A stretch of 48,135 nt of DNA from Nemertoderma westbladi (GCA_032718475.1 JAUCBJ010001191.1:1-48135), one strand, 5' to 3'. Positions 19,576 to 30,443 are shown, numbered from the stretch's first letter. Numbers and translations are program-made. The notes: a model not told the origin generated them from the letters alone.

Positions 19576-20117
19576 TTTCTGGGGTCAGATTGAATAATTC
19601 CAGCATAAATTTGGATACGGTTTCTTACAGCAGATACAAATGTAAATGAAACCACATTAGTTGTAACAATGTACATTCCTGTTTCACATAATATGTAATA
19701 AGTAAGAAAATTGTTTTTTATTTCTGCTGTGTTATATTTTTTTTAATTTTTTTCCATTCAATCTCACCCCTTCTAATGGCAGAATGGGGTAAGATTGAAT
19801 TTGTCTAAAATTGTATGCAAATCATTCTCACCCCTCACCCCTTCTATGGGGTGTAATTGAATAGGCCTAATTTTTGGTGTTTTAAAAAACTCCAAACCAA
19901 TATCATGTCGGAATTGGCTTGGAATCCATCATATAGTACACAATTAGGGTTTAGGGGTACCATATTTAAATTTACCAGAAATTGCAATTGTATATTAATA
20001 TTGCATAGATGATCTACAATGTAAGTGCATTATCTAGCTAGACCAACACCAAAACACTTGACCCAATTTGAGTTCTTTGTAGTTAATTTTTAGGCAGTTT
20101 AAACGTCTTCTAGCTGT
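19576..20117. other. Non-coding 3' part of the Tigger-like element, copy A
   Basis: No ORF. Contains a hairpin at 19756-19800: ATTCAATCTCACCCC paired with GGGGTAAGATTGAAT (14 of 15 pairs), followed by another CACCCC...GGGGTG pair to about 19860. Repeated almost unchanged at 45031-45580. Confidence 0.6.
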
Positions 20118-20208
20118 TTAGTCTTCATGATCTGTCTCCTCGCAGAGATCACAACAGAAATCAATTTCATCAATGTTCATGGTGTCGTATTGATGCCGCT
20201 CATAGGGA
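20118..20208 (-). pseudogene. Tigger-like transposase, extreme C-terminus, copy A
   Basis: Read leftward: YERHQYDTMNIDEIDFCCDL, CEETDHED then TAA at 20118-20120. It is the tail of a PHD-like zinc finger that in copy B continues upstream to a DDE domain (45580-46510). Truncated at 20208 by the block edge. Confidence 0.6.
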
Positions 20209-22480
20209 GATAAAATCTCCCTTCCCTATGCATATCTTAAAGTAGTGTTTAAACCAGCGTTTAGGATTAGTCATGTTTTCAGCTAAGGATAAGATGCTGA
20301 CTCACTTGTGGCCCAATATAGTTTATTTATACAAATGTGGAAGCTACCCAGCGGGGTCACATGGTTAGTGGACCCAGTTGTTAAACTAGCGCGACCCCTA
20401 TACTAACAGCAGAACTGTTGAACAGACAAATACCCGTATATTTCTCTGCCAACCTAATGAGTTCCCGCCTAACCAATAAGGCACCAAGACTGCTCTACTG
20501 TTAAAATAAAGGTGATCAAGAGCGTGATATTACTAAATGTAGGGCTGCTAAATACAAAACTGCTACTTACCGTTGGATGGCGCTAATCTGCCGTCCGCTA
20601 ATATATTTTACTAAATTTACACGGCTCCTGCAAAATCGCTTGTTCCTTTCTCTACCGATCGCTCGACAGAGAGCTAACTGTTCGAATCTATGAGCCACGC
20701 GGGAATAACCAAAACAATAAACCCGAGTCGGCTCCCTAAGCTTACTTAAGATGAGTGCGAGAGGCTTTGCACTCAGAGTATATTCTTACGCCTAATTCTA
20801 CTACTGTAATACGATAATGCCTAAGTTCCTTCTAATCGCGAATACTGGGAGTTCCCCAACGGAATGTGTGAATGCGAGAATATTTAAAATAATCAAAAAT
20901 GGCACAGTACACTGTCTTTACGTACGTAAAACCGCTCTGGGTCTAAATTCGCCTGTAGCTGGCTTTAGGCCAGCAAACTACTAGTGTTTTGAGTACTGAA
21001 TAATGCGATCTAGCTTATTGCCCGCTTATGCAAATAACCGCTCAGCGTGAATAGTTTTCGGTATCCTAATTATTACCTTAGCTACTCTCCGCTATGCTGC
21101 GTACTAATTCTTAATTTCACTAACTAATTACAGTCACAAATATGTAACAGCGTACTAATTACTAAGAGTTCCAGAATGCGCAATTCTAATTTATTACACA
21201 CCAGGTTTCGCTAGTAATAGCCTAAAATACCGTATTACTTTGACCTAATCAGTAATTATTTGTTGTAAACTAAGAAATAGAAATCAATCAAAGAGAAAAG
21301 GGCGCCTATCTAAGCATTCGTAATCTTAGGCACACTTCAGTAACACACCAATCAGCGTCAGCAATCATAGCTCGCAATTATGCAGTTCACTACTGTATAG
21401 TCCACAGTTGTGCAATTCACTCTCCACACTGTAGTACGTGCAGGCCTCTCCCAGGTACATCTAGGCTTCCTAACTAACCCAATTCCTGCCCCCCTAATGC
21501 TAAATAGAGACAAAACCTGGATCATCAGCCCCCTAATTACCGTACCAGCGAGCGGTCTATACATTACAGCGCGAATTGCCTGACCGCAACGGTGACCCCC
21601 CGCCAACGTTGCTCGCCCTTGAATCCTCCGCACTCCCTTCGTCGCTAACCCCCCGATGCGCCCACCGCCTACTGGCACCTTAGCCCTCCATCAGAATGAG
21701 TAGCTACCGTAGCGGCACATGCAAATCACAACAGTCTGACAGTTTCAGAAAATCCCGTAGGATTATTGCGTCGAAAGGAATTACATAGAACCATTAACAA
21801 AAGAGGTAGAAATCATAGTTCCGATTGTAATTAGCAGTAATTGTTGGGATTGATTGAGAAACACAAGTGAGAATAGTAGCACTAACGAATCATTCCAAGA
21901 AATTAATCGAAAAGGTAGAAATGCAGAAAATACACAAATTATACTCCTAAACTTAATGGCACTAAATATGTCTGAGTGAGTTGCTGCTGTTATGGCTGGG
22001 TGATAGCAGCGTGATGATAGATGATAGCTCTACCGGCAAACCGCCAATTTATAGGTGATCCGAGAAGGGTGATGCAATCGCTCTCTCATTGGCTCTCCAA
22101 TCCGCGCTAGCATTAGACCAACCTGGAAGCAGTTAGTCCAATAAGAAAGCCGGATTGTAGCCCTAACCCCCCTAAACGTCACCATATAAGGTAATTTTGC
22201 CGATGCTTAATTTAGCGGTACTAATAATATGATGCACAAAAGTAATTTTAGCGCGATTATAAAGAAATCAAACCCGTGATAGCTAGCCCATCAAGGCTAA
22301 TAACAGCAAGCCCGAAATCCAGGGTCCAACTGAACTTGCTACCCTGGAACTATCTACTTATATCGTATTACAAAATTACGTAGGTAGGGCTACATACTAT
22401 ACAAAATGGATGAGTTCAAAATATATGGGCGTTTTAATTTCCTTATCTAAATATCACCGCGCTATTATGTCTTATCTAAA
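20209..22480. other. Unassigned region, relatively repeat-free
   Basis: About 2.3 kb, less AT-rich than its surroundings. No convincing ORF; the Arg-rich minus frame at 21358-21678 has no domain or homologue I recognise. Possible regulatory signals: octamer ATGCAAAT at 21720-21727; CCAAT boxes at 22044, 22097, 22138 and reversed at 22088; a CArg-box CCATATAAGG at 22182-22191. The start has a small stem (GGAGATAAAATCTCC). Could be a host promoter or UTR, or an LTR; I cannot decide. Confidence 0.35.
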
Positions 22481-22484
22481 ATAT

Positions 22485-22645
22485 TATACTGCATAACGGA
22501 CTAATATTGCGTACAGTATAACGGACTAATATATTATACTGTATAATGAACCAATATATTATACTGTATAATGGCTAATAATGTGTACTGCATAATAACT
22601 AATATCGTGTATACAGTACAACGGCTAACAATGTGGATACAGCGC
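22485..22645. repeat. Tandem repeat, about 25-30 bp unit
   Basis: About six imperfect units of TATTATACTGTATAACGGACTAA, several drifting to AATGGCTAATAATG. No coding role. Confidence 0.7.
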
Positions 22646-22660
22646 CATATACCGTAACAC

Positions 22661-25015
22661 CAGTGGTCACAAGTCCCAGATAGACCATATCCTGTTTCGT
22701 AGGAAATACAGGAGCTCTCTATACAAGACTGTAATGCATTTACACTACGACCCTTCTCCAGTGACCACCGCCTTATTGTGGCCAAGGTAAGACTTAGTCT
22801 GCGTGCTAGCAGAACAACGAAATCTGCCTTGCCGCGGCATGACTGGTCCTCTCTGTTGCAACAGCCAAGTGTGAGATCCAGCTTCACACTACAGCTGAGC
22901 AACAGGTATGAGGTTCTTGCCTCTGAGGCGGCAGATCACTGTGAGGGCTATACTGCCTTCACTGAGGCAGTTAAGTTAGCAGCTGCAGAAACAGTTCCTG
23001 TATACCCTCTAAACAGGAAACGGGCCCCCTGGACTGACAACAAAATTCAGAAGTGCCGAAATGACCTCTACAAGGCGCAGAAAGAGTCCCGACTCAAACA
23101 GACTACAGCGGCCAAGAATGCAGTTAGCATCTAGGTCCCTGAACAGGCAGTACTCTGTTAATTTACAGGAGCTAATAAACCAACAGGTTGATGCCATCAA
23201 TGATGCTGACGACAGCAGGCAATCATCCCAGGCGTGGAGATCGATAAACTTGCTTACTGGTCGAAAAAGCCAACCAACCACCAAGGTTAAGGCTGAATCA
23301 CCAGCCGATCGCCTCAATGGTTGGAAGGCCCACTTTGAAAAGCTCCTCAATAATGACAGGGTATTGCCTGATAACTTTATAGAAGTAAAAGTGTCTGAGT
23401 CTGTACTCCCAGATATTCCCATTGGTGATATCTCCTTTGCAGAAGTGAAGGCTGCTGCAAAGAGCATTAAGACCAATCGTGCCAGTGGAGTAGCTGGTGT
23501 TCCCCCTGAAGTCTTTAAAATACCTGAGTGTTTAAAGCTCATCTATCCCATCATAGTAGACATGTACCGAACAACAAGAGTCCCACAAGAAATGAAAACA
23601 AATAAGTTGGTGCCAGTTCCCAAGAAGGGCAACCTAACACTCTATGGTTCTTTTCGGGGAATCTCATTGATCTCGATTGCTGCAAAGCTATACAATAGAA
23701 TTCTATTAAATCGCATCAGGAATCCCATTGAGAGACTGCTCCATGGAAATCAGAATGGGTTCCGTAAAGGTCGTGGGACCATGGAGCCCATTTTGGCACT
23801 TAGAAGGATAATTGAAGAGTTATCAAAAAAGAAAGACAGGCATCTGGCTGTTATCTTTGTTGACTTCTTCAAGGCCTTCGATTCAGTCTCTCGCTCACGT
23901 ATGTTCAGCATACTTTCATTATATGGGATTTCTGATGAAATTATTACAGCAATCAGATCAGTATACGATGGTTCGACAACATTTGTGTCTACTGTTGACG
24001 GTGACACAGAACCATTTGAAGTGTTAGGGGGCGTCCTCCAGGGAGACACACTTGCACCATTCTTGTTCATAATTGTTGTTGACTATGTTCTACGCATGTC
24101 CTTAGATCATCATAATGATGATGGGGAGACTCCACCTACTGATGATAATGAACTGAATGATAACTCGACCTACTGGCTCCAGAAGTCGAGGAAATCCTGC
24201 CAAGTACCTAACTGATCTAGACTTTGCTGATGACTTAGGAGTACTCTCAGAATCACTAGAGGGAGCCCAACGGCTCCTCAGCTCATTAGAACATGCTGCT
24301 TCTAGTGTTGGTCTTTTTATTAACTCAAGAAAGACCAAAATTTTGACAGTGAACTTTGAAAGTCCTCAGCAAGTCTCTGATCGGATGAGCATAAGCTCAA
24401 AAGATGGTATGCTTGAGCATGTGGATGACTTCTGTTACCTGGGATCATGGATCCGGAAGTCAGGTGAGGACCTTCGAATACGTAAGGGAAAGGCATGGGC
24501 AGCCTTAAATAGGCTTTCCATGATTTGGAAGTCACCGAGAATTAATCGGACACTTAAGGTCCGATTATTTAGAGCAGCAGTAGTTCCAGTACTCCTCTAA
24601 CTGCTGAGGACACCAAATCTCTGGATGGCACATTCACAAGAATGCTACGCCGGGTTCATTGTGTCAAGTACAATGCACACATCTCCAACCAGACATTATA
24701 TAACATTGGAGGTGTCTCATTGGTTCACCCAAGCTTGACACTAGAACAAAATCGCCTCCGCTTTGCAGGACATTGCTTTCGCCGTAAGGACCAGCCAGTG
24801 CATAATCTTGTACTTTGGCAGCCTCATGGAGTGAATAAGCATGGTGGACAGCCCATGACTTTCTTGAGACGCATCTTCAAGGACACTGGCCTTGAAGATG
24901 CGGATGATCTAGCAAATGTCATGGGTGATAGGGAGTTGTGGCGGTGCAATTTTGTCGATAAGCCGGCACAGCATTCTTAAAAATACAGCTGCAATGCAGC
25001 ATGCCGATCCTAGTA
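22661..25015 (+). mobile_element. LINE family 1 (TAG-tailed), 5'-truncated copy
   Basis: Starts inside the endonuclease C-terminus (the copy at 33010-35428 aligns from base one) and ends at GCATGCCGATCCTAGTA. No clear target duplication. Encodes EN tail, linker, reverse transcriptase and C-terminal tail, in several frames. Clade uncertain: RTE-like features are the microsatellite 3' tail and short 3' UTR. Confidence 0.88.
22778..24980 (+). pseudogene. LINE family 1 endonuclease tail and reverse transcriptase, frameshifted
   Basis: Pieces in order: 22778-23134 (KVRLSLRASRT endonuclease end; RKRAPWTDNKIQKCR linker); 23061-24215 with LVPVPKKGNL, GSFRGISLISIAAKLYNRIL, NQNGFRKGRGT, VIFVDFFKAFDSVSR (motif A), GGVLQGDTLAPFLFIIVVDY (motif B); 24157-24600 with DLDFADDLG (motif C), INSRKTKILTVNF and FCYLGSWI; 24642-24980 with RLRFAGHCFRRKDQP and FLRRIFKDTGLEDADDLANV. 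Breaks: a shift near 23110, a local duplication at 24122-24165, and a 22-bp deletion at 24599 that removes the segment between two CTCTA copies and creates a stop. Not active. Confidence 0.88.
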
Positions 25016-25744
25016 CCCAGCTTCCTATGTCAGTGAAGCCACCCGACACATTTGTGCCCGCATAGGTGAACATACGGCAACATCGCCTCTAACTGACAAG
25101 AGTGTAAAACCAGTTAATTACTCAGCCATTCTAGAACAATCACTTACTGAGGACCACCCAACTGATACTAAAAACTTCACTATACTTGCTTCTTCTAACA
25201 CACATTTGACTCTCTAATCAAAGAAGCCCTACTAATTCGCGATGTGAAACCCACTTTAAATACTAAAGTTAAATCGATATCTCTAGAACTTTAACAATCA
25301 CACACTAATATACAGTAGATACAGTATGTTTTATCCACAACGCACACATCAATAACATGAACCTATACACAGATTTGTAACTCATACATACCGACCGATA
25401 GTATTAATTTTAGATTTTTAATTTACTTACTACATATTAGCTCCCGCATCCCTTTCTATAACTAAGTAAATATTTTTACAGTTTTTTAGGCGATTTATGC
25501 AGTAGCATCTTTTTATTATGTATTTTTTGGCGCCAACCTTATAAATTCAAACCTTGCAGAATGCAATATATAGGTTAAATTTTTTACATTATTACTGATG
25601 ATGATTTTGTGTAAAAATCGAAACTTTTAGAACTTAATGCATATTATTTCATTGTATTTACATACTTTTAATATATTAATAGGAAGTTAAATATTATCGC
25701 GCTTGCTGTTACCGTTATACTCTCATTGCGTTTCCCTAAATAAA
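25016..25744. other. AT-rich region without a gene
   Basis: No ORF or repeat recognised. Composition is typical of the window's spacer DNA. Confidence 0.4.
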
Positions 25745-26090
25745 TTCCACTTAATTCAAGAAAAATCAGATTAATTTTTGACCCTAAATGCCCTTCGCGT
25801 AGAGGTTTCGTGAATTTTGAATGGTGTCTGGATCAAGTGAAGACCAATTTAAATACACTACATAGCTCTCTGACCCCCTAAAACATCAGAATTTGCATAA
25901 AAGGAAGGGCCAAAAAATATGTTGGGTTCAAGGGAAAAATCATGTTCAGTTTTTGACCCAAAATGACCTTCGTGTAGTGGTGTCACGACTTTGGGTTGTT
26001 CTCTGGATCAAGTGAGGGCCACTTGAAATATAGTTCATAGCTTCCTGACACCCCAAAAATCATCACTAGAATTTAGAAAAAACTGAATGT
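25745..26090. repeat. Diverged tandem duplication, about 180-bp unit
   Basis: Two units (about 25757-25920 and 25940-26090) share GAAAAATCA, TTTTTGACC, CCTTCG, GTCTGGATCAAGTGA/CTCTGGATCAAGTGA and a CATAGCT-CCTGAC block. No coding capacity seen. Confidence 0.7.
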
Positions 26091-26270
26091 GTGTTAATCC
26101 CATTAAATAGTGTATATGGCCATGGCCACCAATGTCGGATGGTGATATATATATATAATTTACAATATACCGATATAGATTAAATATACCAGGCAGATTA
26201 GATGATAACCACTATTAGTCTCCTCACTAATATACAATTTCAATGAGTTCAATATTATAGTAATTATAAA

Positions 26271-26733
26271 TCACCAGTTTCTTAGCTTTAAGTTTATTTG
26301 ATTATGATCCTCTTTGGATAAAGTGTATATTCTTCCATTACTAGTACAATTACAAGCAGATACAATTGTTATTATTTTCTTATGTGGCACCCAACATGAA
26401 TCCACATGGTTTGGCCAATAAAATGAGTTAGATGGACCTGGACTATGAAGGTGCATAAAGGCAATACAATTGTCCATCTCTTCTTCACTAATTTCTTGAA
26501 TTAGACCAATCCACCAAGAATTGTCATACTGGCAAGCAACGTACTCCAATGGTTTATGTAATTCGCTGTGTACAATATCTTGATCCGTTGACAGTTCCAC
26601 CAAATCATCCACAGCAGACTTACTGTGGCTCATGGCAAAGAAATTCCAATCATAAGTAAGCCCAATGTCTCTATTGTGGCTGCAGACACTAATAACATGT
26701 TTTAATTTTTTATATTGCCCAGCACACCCATCT
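26271..26733 (-). pseudogene. Transposon-associated exon (SDGCAGQYK family), C-terminal
   Basis: Read leftward, an acceptor TTTTTCAG at 26734-26741 opens an exon starting DGCAGQYKKLKHVISVCSH, then WNFFAMSHSKSAVDDLVEL, and a C-terminal WWIGLIQEISEEEMDNCIAF...FYWPNHVDSCWVPHKKII domain, ending at 26271. The SDG.AGQYK...SHGKS pattern is recurrent in uncharacterised, multi-copy proteins of marine invertebrates, probably transposases, but I cannot name the superfamily. The upstream exons are not in this window; instead the exon start is folded into a palindrome (26626-27099). A related C-terminal domain is at 47071-47530. Confidence 0.55.
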
Positions 26734-27099
26734 GAAAAATACAATATGTTAGTTATCAGGGTGTAAATGCTCCTTGATGTAAGTTGTAGTTCGATCTTGA
26801 ATAACATAAACAAAATCTGTATCATGTTGTGTTGTGTTACAGAACTTCAATACACAAATGACTTTACTTCCAAAGTCTGTGACTCAGATGTTCTACAATA
26901 CAACACAACTGGATGGACAGTGCACTTATTCAAGATCAAACTATATAACCTACATCAAGGAGAATCTACCTCTGATAACTAACATTTGATTATTTTCATA
27001 TAGGTGTGCTGGGCAATATTAAAATGTTATTAATGTCTGCAGCCACATTAGAGACTTTGGGCTTACTTGTTATTGCAATTTCTTTGCGATGAGCCATAA
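26626..27099. repeat. Large imperfect palindrome (inverted duplication of an exon-intron junction)
   Basis: Arms 26626-26862 and about 26870-27099 are reverse complements: TGGCTCAT/ATGAGCCA at the outside, GGCTGCAGACA-type blocks, TTGCCCAGCACACC/GGTGTGCTGGGCAA, CTCCTTGATGTA/TACATCAAGGAG, GTTGTGTTGTGTTACAGAAC against its inverse, down to GACTTTACTTCCAAAGTC at the centre. Paired positions keep a sum near 53731-53737, so it is one continuous fold with small indels. One arm includes coding exon, the other a decayed mirror copy. Confidence 0.88.
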
Positions 27100-27524
27100 A
27101 AACATTAAAATCCCAATTTATAAAAACACATGCACATTATTGTATTGCTAATATACAATACTGTACAGTACATCTGTTAATTAAGAAAACTGATAAAAAA
27201 AATCCCTAAATTTTATATTACAAATTAAATTAACAAAATATAAAACATTCAAATCCTGGTTTATAAAAACTCATAAGGAAGAGGTAGCACTATTAGTTGT
27301 ATATTATCTAATATTTTATATAATCAAATTACAATATATATTTGATGGCTAATACACCAACCACAAAACAAGCACGATGGGTAAAACATTATTAGCAAAT
27401 AATATAAACACTAAATGTACTACATAATTTGAATATTTGTTTTGAATTAATTAAATTGTATAGAATAGGGCAAAGAAATTTAAAATTAAAATAATGGAGG
27501 GGGGGGGGGGGGGGGAGGATAGGA
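27100..27524. other. AT-rich spacer with a G17 tract
   Basis: No gene. G17 at 27499-27515 adjoins the next ORF's 3' side. Confidence 0.5.
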
Positions 27525-28064
27525 TTAAGGTGTCATGTTGGTCTCCCGGTAGCAGCGGTTCTCGGGGAGGTTGAATGACTCCTTTATGCAGGAGGCATTC
27601 CCAGCTTGGATTGCTATCCCAAGGCGTTGATGCAGGAATTGCGTAGACCTCTTGTTGCCGCTGACCTTCTCCAAGCGGTGGCCTAATTGTCGAAGGAATG
27701 ACAAGGATGAAGGTCCTATGCCACCAAGCGTCTCCACAGCGACAGTCTGGACTAAGTAGTCTTTGGCAATGTTCAAATACTTAGCAAGTTTCCGCCCTTC
27801 TGCCAATTCAGCGACTGTTGAGCCATCTAAACATGCGGCATTTGAGTATGAGGTGGCAAGGTGATGGGTGCAGGTAAAGTCCCACACGAGGGCTTTTCCG
27901 TTTGACCAAGGGAGCAGAGTGGCTCCATCAGGGCGCTTTAGGTCGTTGTCATTGCTGAGCCCGACTGGTTCAAGGGTTGCGGGTACCTCAGCGGAATGGA
28001 GGGCGCGGTAGATGGTGTCATTGCACAGGATCCAATTACAATTAGTTATAATAAATTGCCCCAA
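27525..28064 (-). pseudogene. Retroelement-type C-terminal ORF (RPDG...VWDFT)
   Basis: About 175 residues open from near 28064 to a TAA-type stop at 27525. Contains CNDTIYRALHSAEVPATLEP, KRPDGATLLPWSNGKALVWD and ETLGGIGPSSLSFLRQLGHR. I recognise this pattern as the region C-terminal to reverse transcriptases in multi-copy predicted proteins of cnidarians and other marine animals. RPDG followed by VWDFT suggests a PD-(D/E)XK-type nuclease fold; that is inference. No RT is attached here; the upstream side runs into non-homologous sequence near 28080. GC content is higher than the flanks, hinting at recent insertion. Confidence 0.5.
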
Positions 28065-28162
28065 CTGTCATTATCTAATATTTAATGTTACATATTGTGC
28101 ATATTGTAATACATATAGACAATTTCAATCATAAGTTTAATCAAAAGTTCCTTTCTACAGTT

Positions 28163-29490
28163 CTAAGCCTCATCAAAGTTACAGTTCTCACAAATAAATT
28201 CACCTTCATCAAAATCTCCAGCACAGAAACCACAAAACCATTTGTCGCATTCATGCACTGGACCCAGTTGACTGTTCCGTACTCATCCCATTTCCCTCAG
28301 CAACTGAAACACTTATTTGCTGCTGCTGGCTGCTGCTTTCCCAGGTGTAAGCTTCTTTCCTCTCGGTTTTCGCACAGCTGATCCATCCTGACCCCAATTT
28401 TGTTGCAGGAGAGCAACAACAGATGCGTTTAAAACATCAACATTGGCTTCCAAATCTGAGCTAATTTGAGTGGGATGTAACCGTTTTGTGTCATTTCATA
28501 ATTTCTTGTGATTACAAGAAATATTCCAGAAGCTCTAAAACCATTGACCAAGTTCGTTTCCCTGTGAACTAAACCATTAATTAAACGTAACAGCAGTGAA
28601 GGGAATTGTGGTTTTGGGATTGTCTAATTGGAACGGCTTTCACTTCTCCATTTATTTAGTATCGAACGCCAAAGAACTCTAAGTGGCCTGAAGAAAGCAA
28701 CATCCTAAAATGGTTAAAGGAGGTGTGTACAATTGGGGATTATAGGGACCAATTGAATGTTATTTGCTAAAGCGGTTTCCACAACATACTGTACAAAGTG
28801 AAGTGGCAAGAGAGATTATCCATGATAAGAAACTTCTTACCGATGATGTCCTTCATGGAATTAACAAAAACTTCCTCAAACCATTCAATAAAGGTTTTAA
28901 TATTGAACATTTTGTGGAAAAGTGCAGACGTCATACTTGGACGGCCCCCTACCATCATTGGCAATATTTTCCCTGTAGCAGCCCCACAAAACGTAATGGA
29001 TGGATAATTCTCCATTAGTAATTGGTAATTAGTAATTAGTTATTCTCAATTAGTAATTGGGCAAAATATGCATTTATCTCTTCTGGTGTTATACACGCAT
29101 AAATGACTTTAATATTTCCAGCAACTCGATATATCAAATTATGATGGGAAATAAACCTATCTATAAAGTCATTTCCTGGAAGATTATTTGTAAATTCTCG
29201 GTAGGTATCCAATTTATCTAAATATCCCTTGATGAGATATGATGTCTTCTTTAGTCACAGGAAATCCCCACTCAGCCATTTGACACACAACGGTTACAAA
29301 TTTTGACTCTTCCTTCATCCTGGCTTAGTAGAAGGGTGTGACCAGGTTTTCCTTTATGGAGATGTTTATAACCTTATTGAAAGCGTTCCCACTGGAATTT
29401 TGTAAGAGTTCATGGGTTTTTCTATATGTCACTTGCCCTGATTGAACGTTTCTTGCTGCAATTTGCAATCGTTCTTCACTATAGGCCTAC
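28163..29490 (-). pseudogene. Tigger/pogo-like transposase, deleted copy
   Basis: Read leftward from 29490: LQIAARNVQSGQVTYRK (psq-type HTH), EESKFVTVVCQMAEWGFPVT (CENP-B-type HTH), FIDRFISHHNLIYRVAGNIK, ACITPEEINAYFAQL; then a short AATTAGTAATTGG repeat (29005-29062) replaces the first catalytic Asp region; then SITFCGAATGKILPMMVGG and KKFLIMDNLSCHF (second Asp) at 28767-29015; a degenerate third-Asp region; and a PHD-like finger (WVQC, DKWFCGFCAGDFDEGEFICE, ENC) ending at 28163. Stops and frameshifts throughout. Copy B of the duplicated block carries a related enzyme. Confidence 0.75.
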
Positions 29491-29925
29491 CGCATATAGG
29501 GTCGAGTGTCCGGATGCGGTTAATGATGATGAGGCATAACCAATGAGCGAGCAATGACCAATAGCTAATATCGGGCCTACCGAATACTGGTAATATCTTA
29601 AATATATAGCCTACCCGTACCAGTATTATTTAAAATCTATATTCACTTCAGTTTCACATCTGAGTAGTTGGTACCATTACAGTACAGCCATATGCCTAAT
29701 AAAGGTGTACTAATACAGATTTATAGGCCTGGTAACTGGTAAGTAAAAAAAACGTAATGTTCAAAGTTCAGTAACTTCTCAGTTCAAAGTAACCCTGGTT
29801 TCAGTACTTAATTTTTTAAATAAATAATTAAATGTTTGAAATTTTTGAAAAACTCGGACTCCGGCTCCATCCAAATTGTCCAGAACCTGGCTCCAGCCAA
29901 ATCCAAACTCAGATCGAGCCCTAAT
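29491..29925. other. Spacer without a gene
   Basis: AT-rich with short repeats around TAGGCCT and the phrase GGACTCCGGCTCCATCCAAA (29859-29880), mirrored loosely downstream. The part nearest 29925 may be the body of the SINE read on the minus strand. Confidence 0.4.
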
Positions 29926-29929
29926 TGCC

Positions 29930-30003
29930 TGGTCAAGGGATCGAACCAGAGCCTCCTCGGAAGCCCAGGAATGTCACCACTATCCACTAGACCATGCGTC
30001 TGC
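29930..30003 (-). repeat. tRNA-derived SINE head (Pol III promoter)
   Basis: Read leftward from GCAGACGC at 30003: A-box TGGTCTAGTGG at 29984-29994 and B-box GGTTCGATCCC at 29937-29947, spaced as in a tRNA gene. The acceptor stem is not closed on the 3' side and unrelated sequence follows, so this is a SINE head or tRNA pseudogene, not a tRNA gene. Confidence 0.65.
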
Positions 30004-30074
30004 TTGAAAATAACAACCAGTTATGATAAGTTGCGGTTTTTAGTAGGACACGTACTGGCAGTCCTATTGAAAAG

Positions 30075-30205
30075 TTTTATTCCTGCGCTGAACACGGTGC
30101 TGGGTGCAAAAAATCCTGCGCTGGCTCTGCAAAACCACGCCGGGTGCAAAAATCCTGCGCTGGCTCTGTGCATATGCAATGCTGTGCCAGACGAAAAATC
30201 TTACG
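30075..30205. repeat. Short tandem repeat, about 40-bp unit
   Basis: GGGTGCAAAAATCCTGCGCT followed by GGCTCTG occurs twice, with a third decayed unit (CCAGACGAAAAATCTTACGC). The apparent ORFs across it (29836-30240) come from the repeat. Confidence 0.65.
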
Positions 30206-30376
30206 CCAGCTCTTCAAAGCTGCACCTTTTGCTTTTATAAAACATAAAATATCAAATCTGCCTGTTAGCGTTTTACATACTATACAGTACCTGTAGTCTG
30301 TTATATATACAGTTATACTGCAAGTGCATATACTGTAGTATATGTAATGAATGAAAAATGTATGTAATGAAACATA

Positions 30377-30410
30377 CCCCCCCCCCCCCCCCCCCCCCCC
30401 TTCTACCCTG
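30377..30410. repeat. C34 homopolymer
   Basis: An uninterrupted run of 34 C, the longest of five G/C runs of 17 or more in this AT-rich window. Length may be imprecise in the assembly. Confidence 0.9.
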
Positions 30411-30443
30411 CATCCATGTCTTGAGTTGATGGTACAAGCAGTA

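Larger units (their letters stand above)
5084..20208. repeat. Duplicated block, copy A (interrupted by a LINE and an hAT)
   Basis: Sequence at 5084-5682, 8823-10093 and 18117-20208 matches, in the same order and orientation, 37975-38169/39510-39902, 39903-41935 and 41936-45671 at high identity. Gaps correspond to insertions private to one copy. The left edge abuts a 37-bp LINE fragment; the right edge ends at 20208, where copy B continues into Tigger-like transposase but copy A switches to unrelated DNA. The block includes OTU-element exons, an old LINE family 2 tail, the minisatellite and a transposase C-terminus. Either a segmental duplication or two copies of one large composite element. 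Confidence 0.85.

Noticed and set aside
21358-21678. Arg/Gly-rich minus-strand ORF of 106 codons
   Set aside because: No motif, no neighbour logic, and such length is expected by chance in this more GC-rich stretch.
22661-25015. Host gene encoding a reverse transcriptase
   Set aside because: Five related copies in the window, truncated and frameshifted with TAG tails, show that it is a LINE.
29930-30003. Functional tRNA gene
   Set aside because: The acceptor stem does not close on the 3' side and no proper anticodon arm could be drawn.
29836-30240. 134-codon plus-strand frame
   Set aside because: It spans the SINE head and a short tandem repeat; no domain and odd composition.
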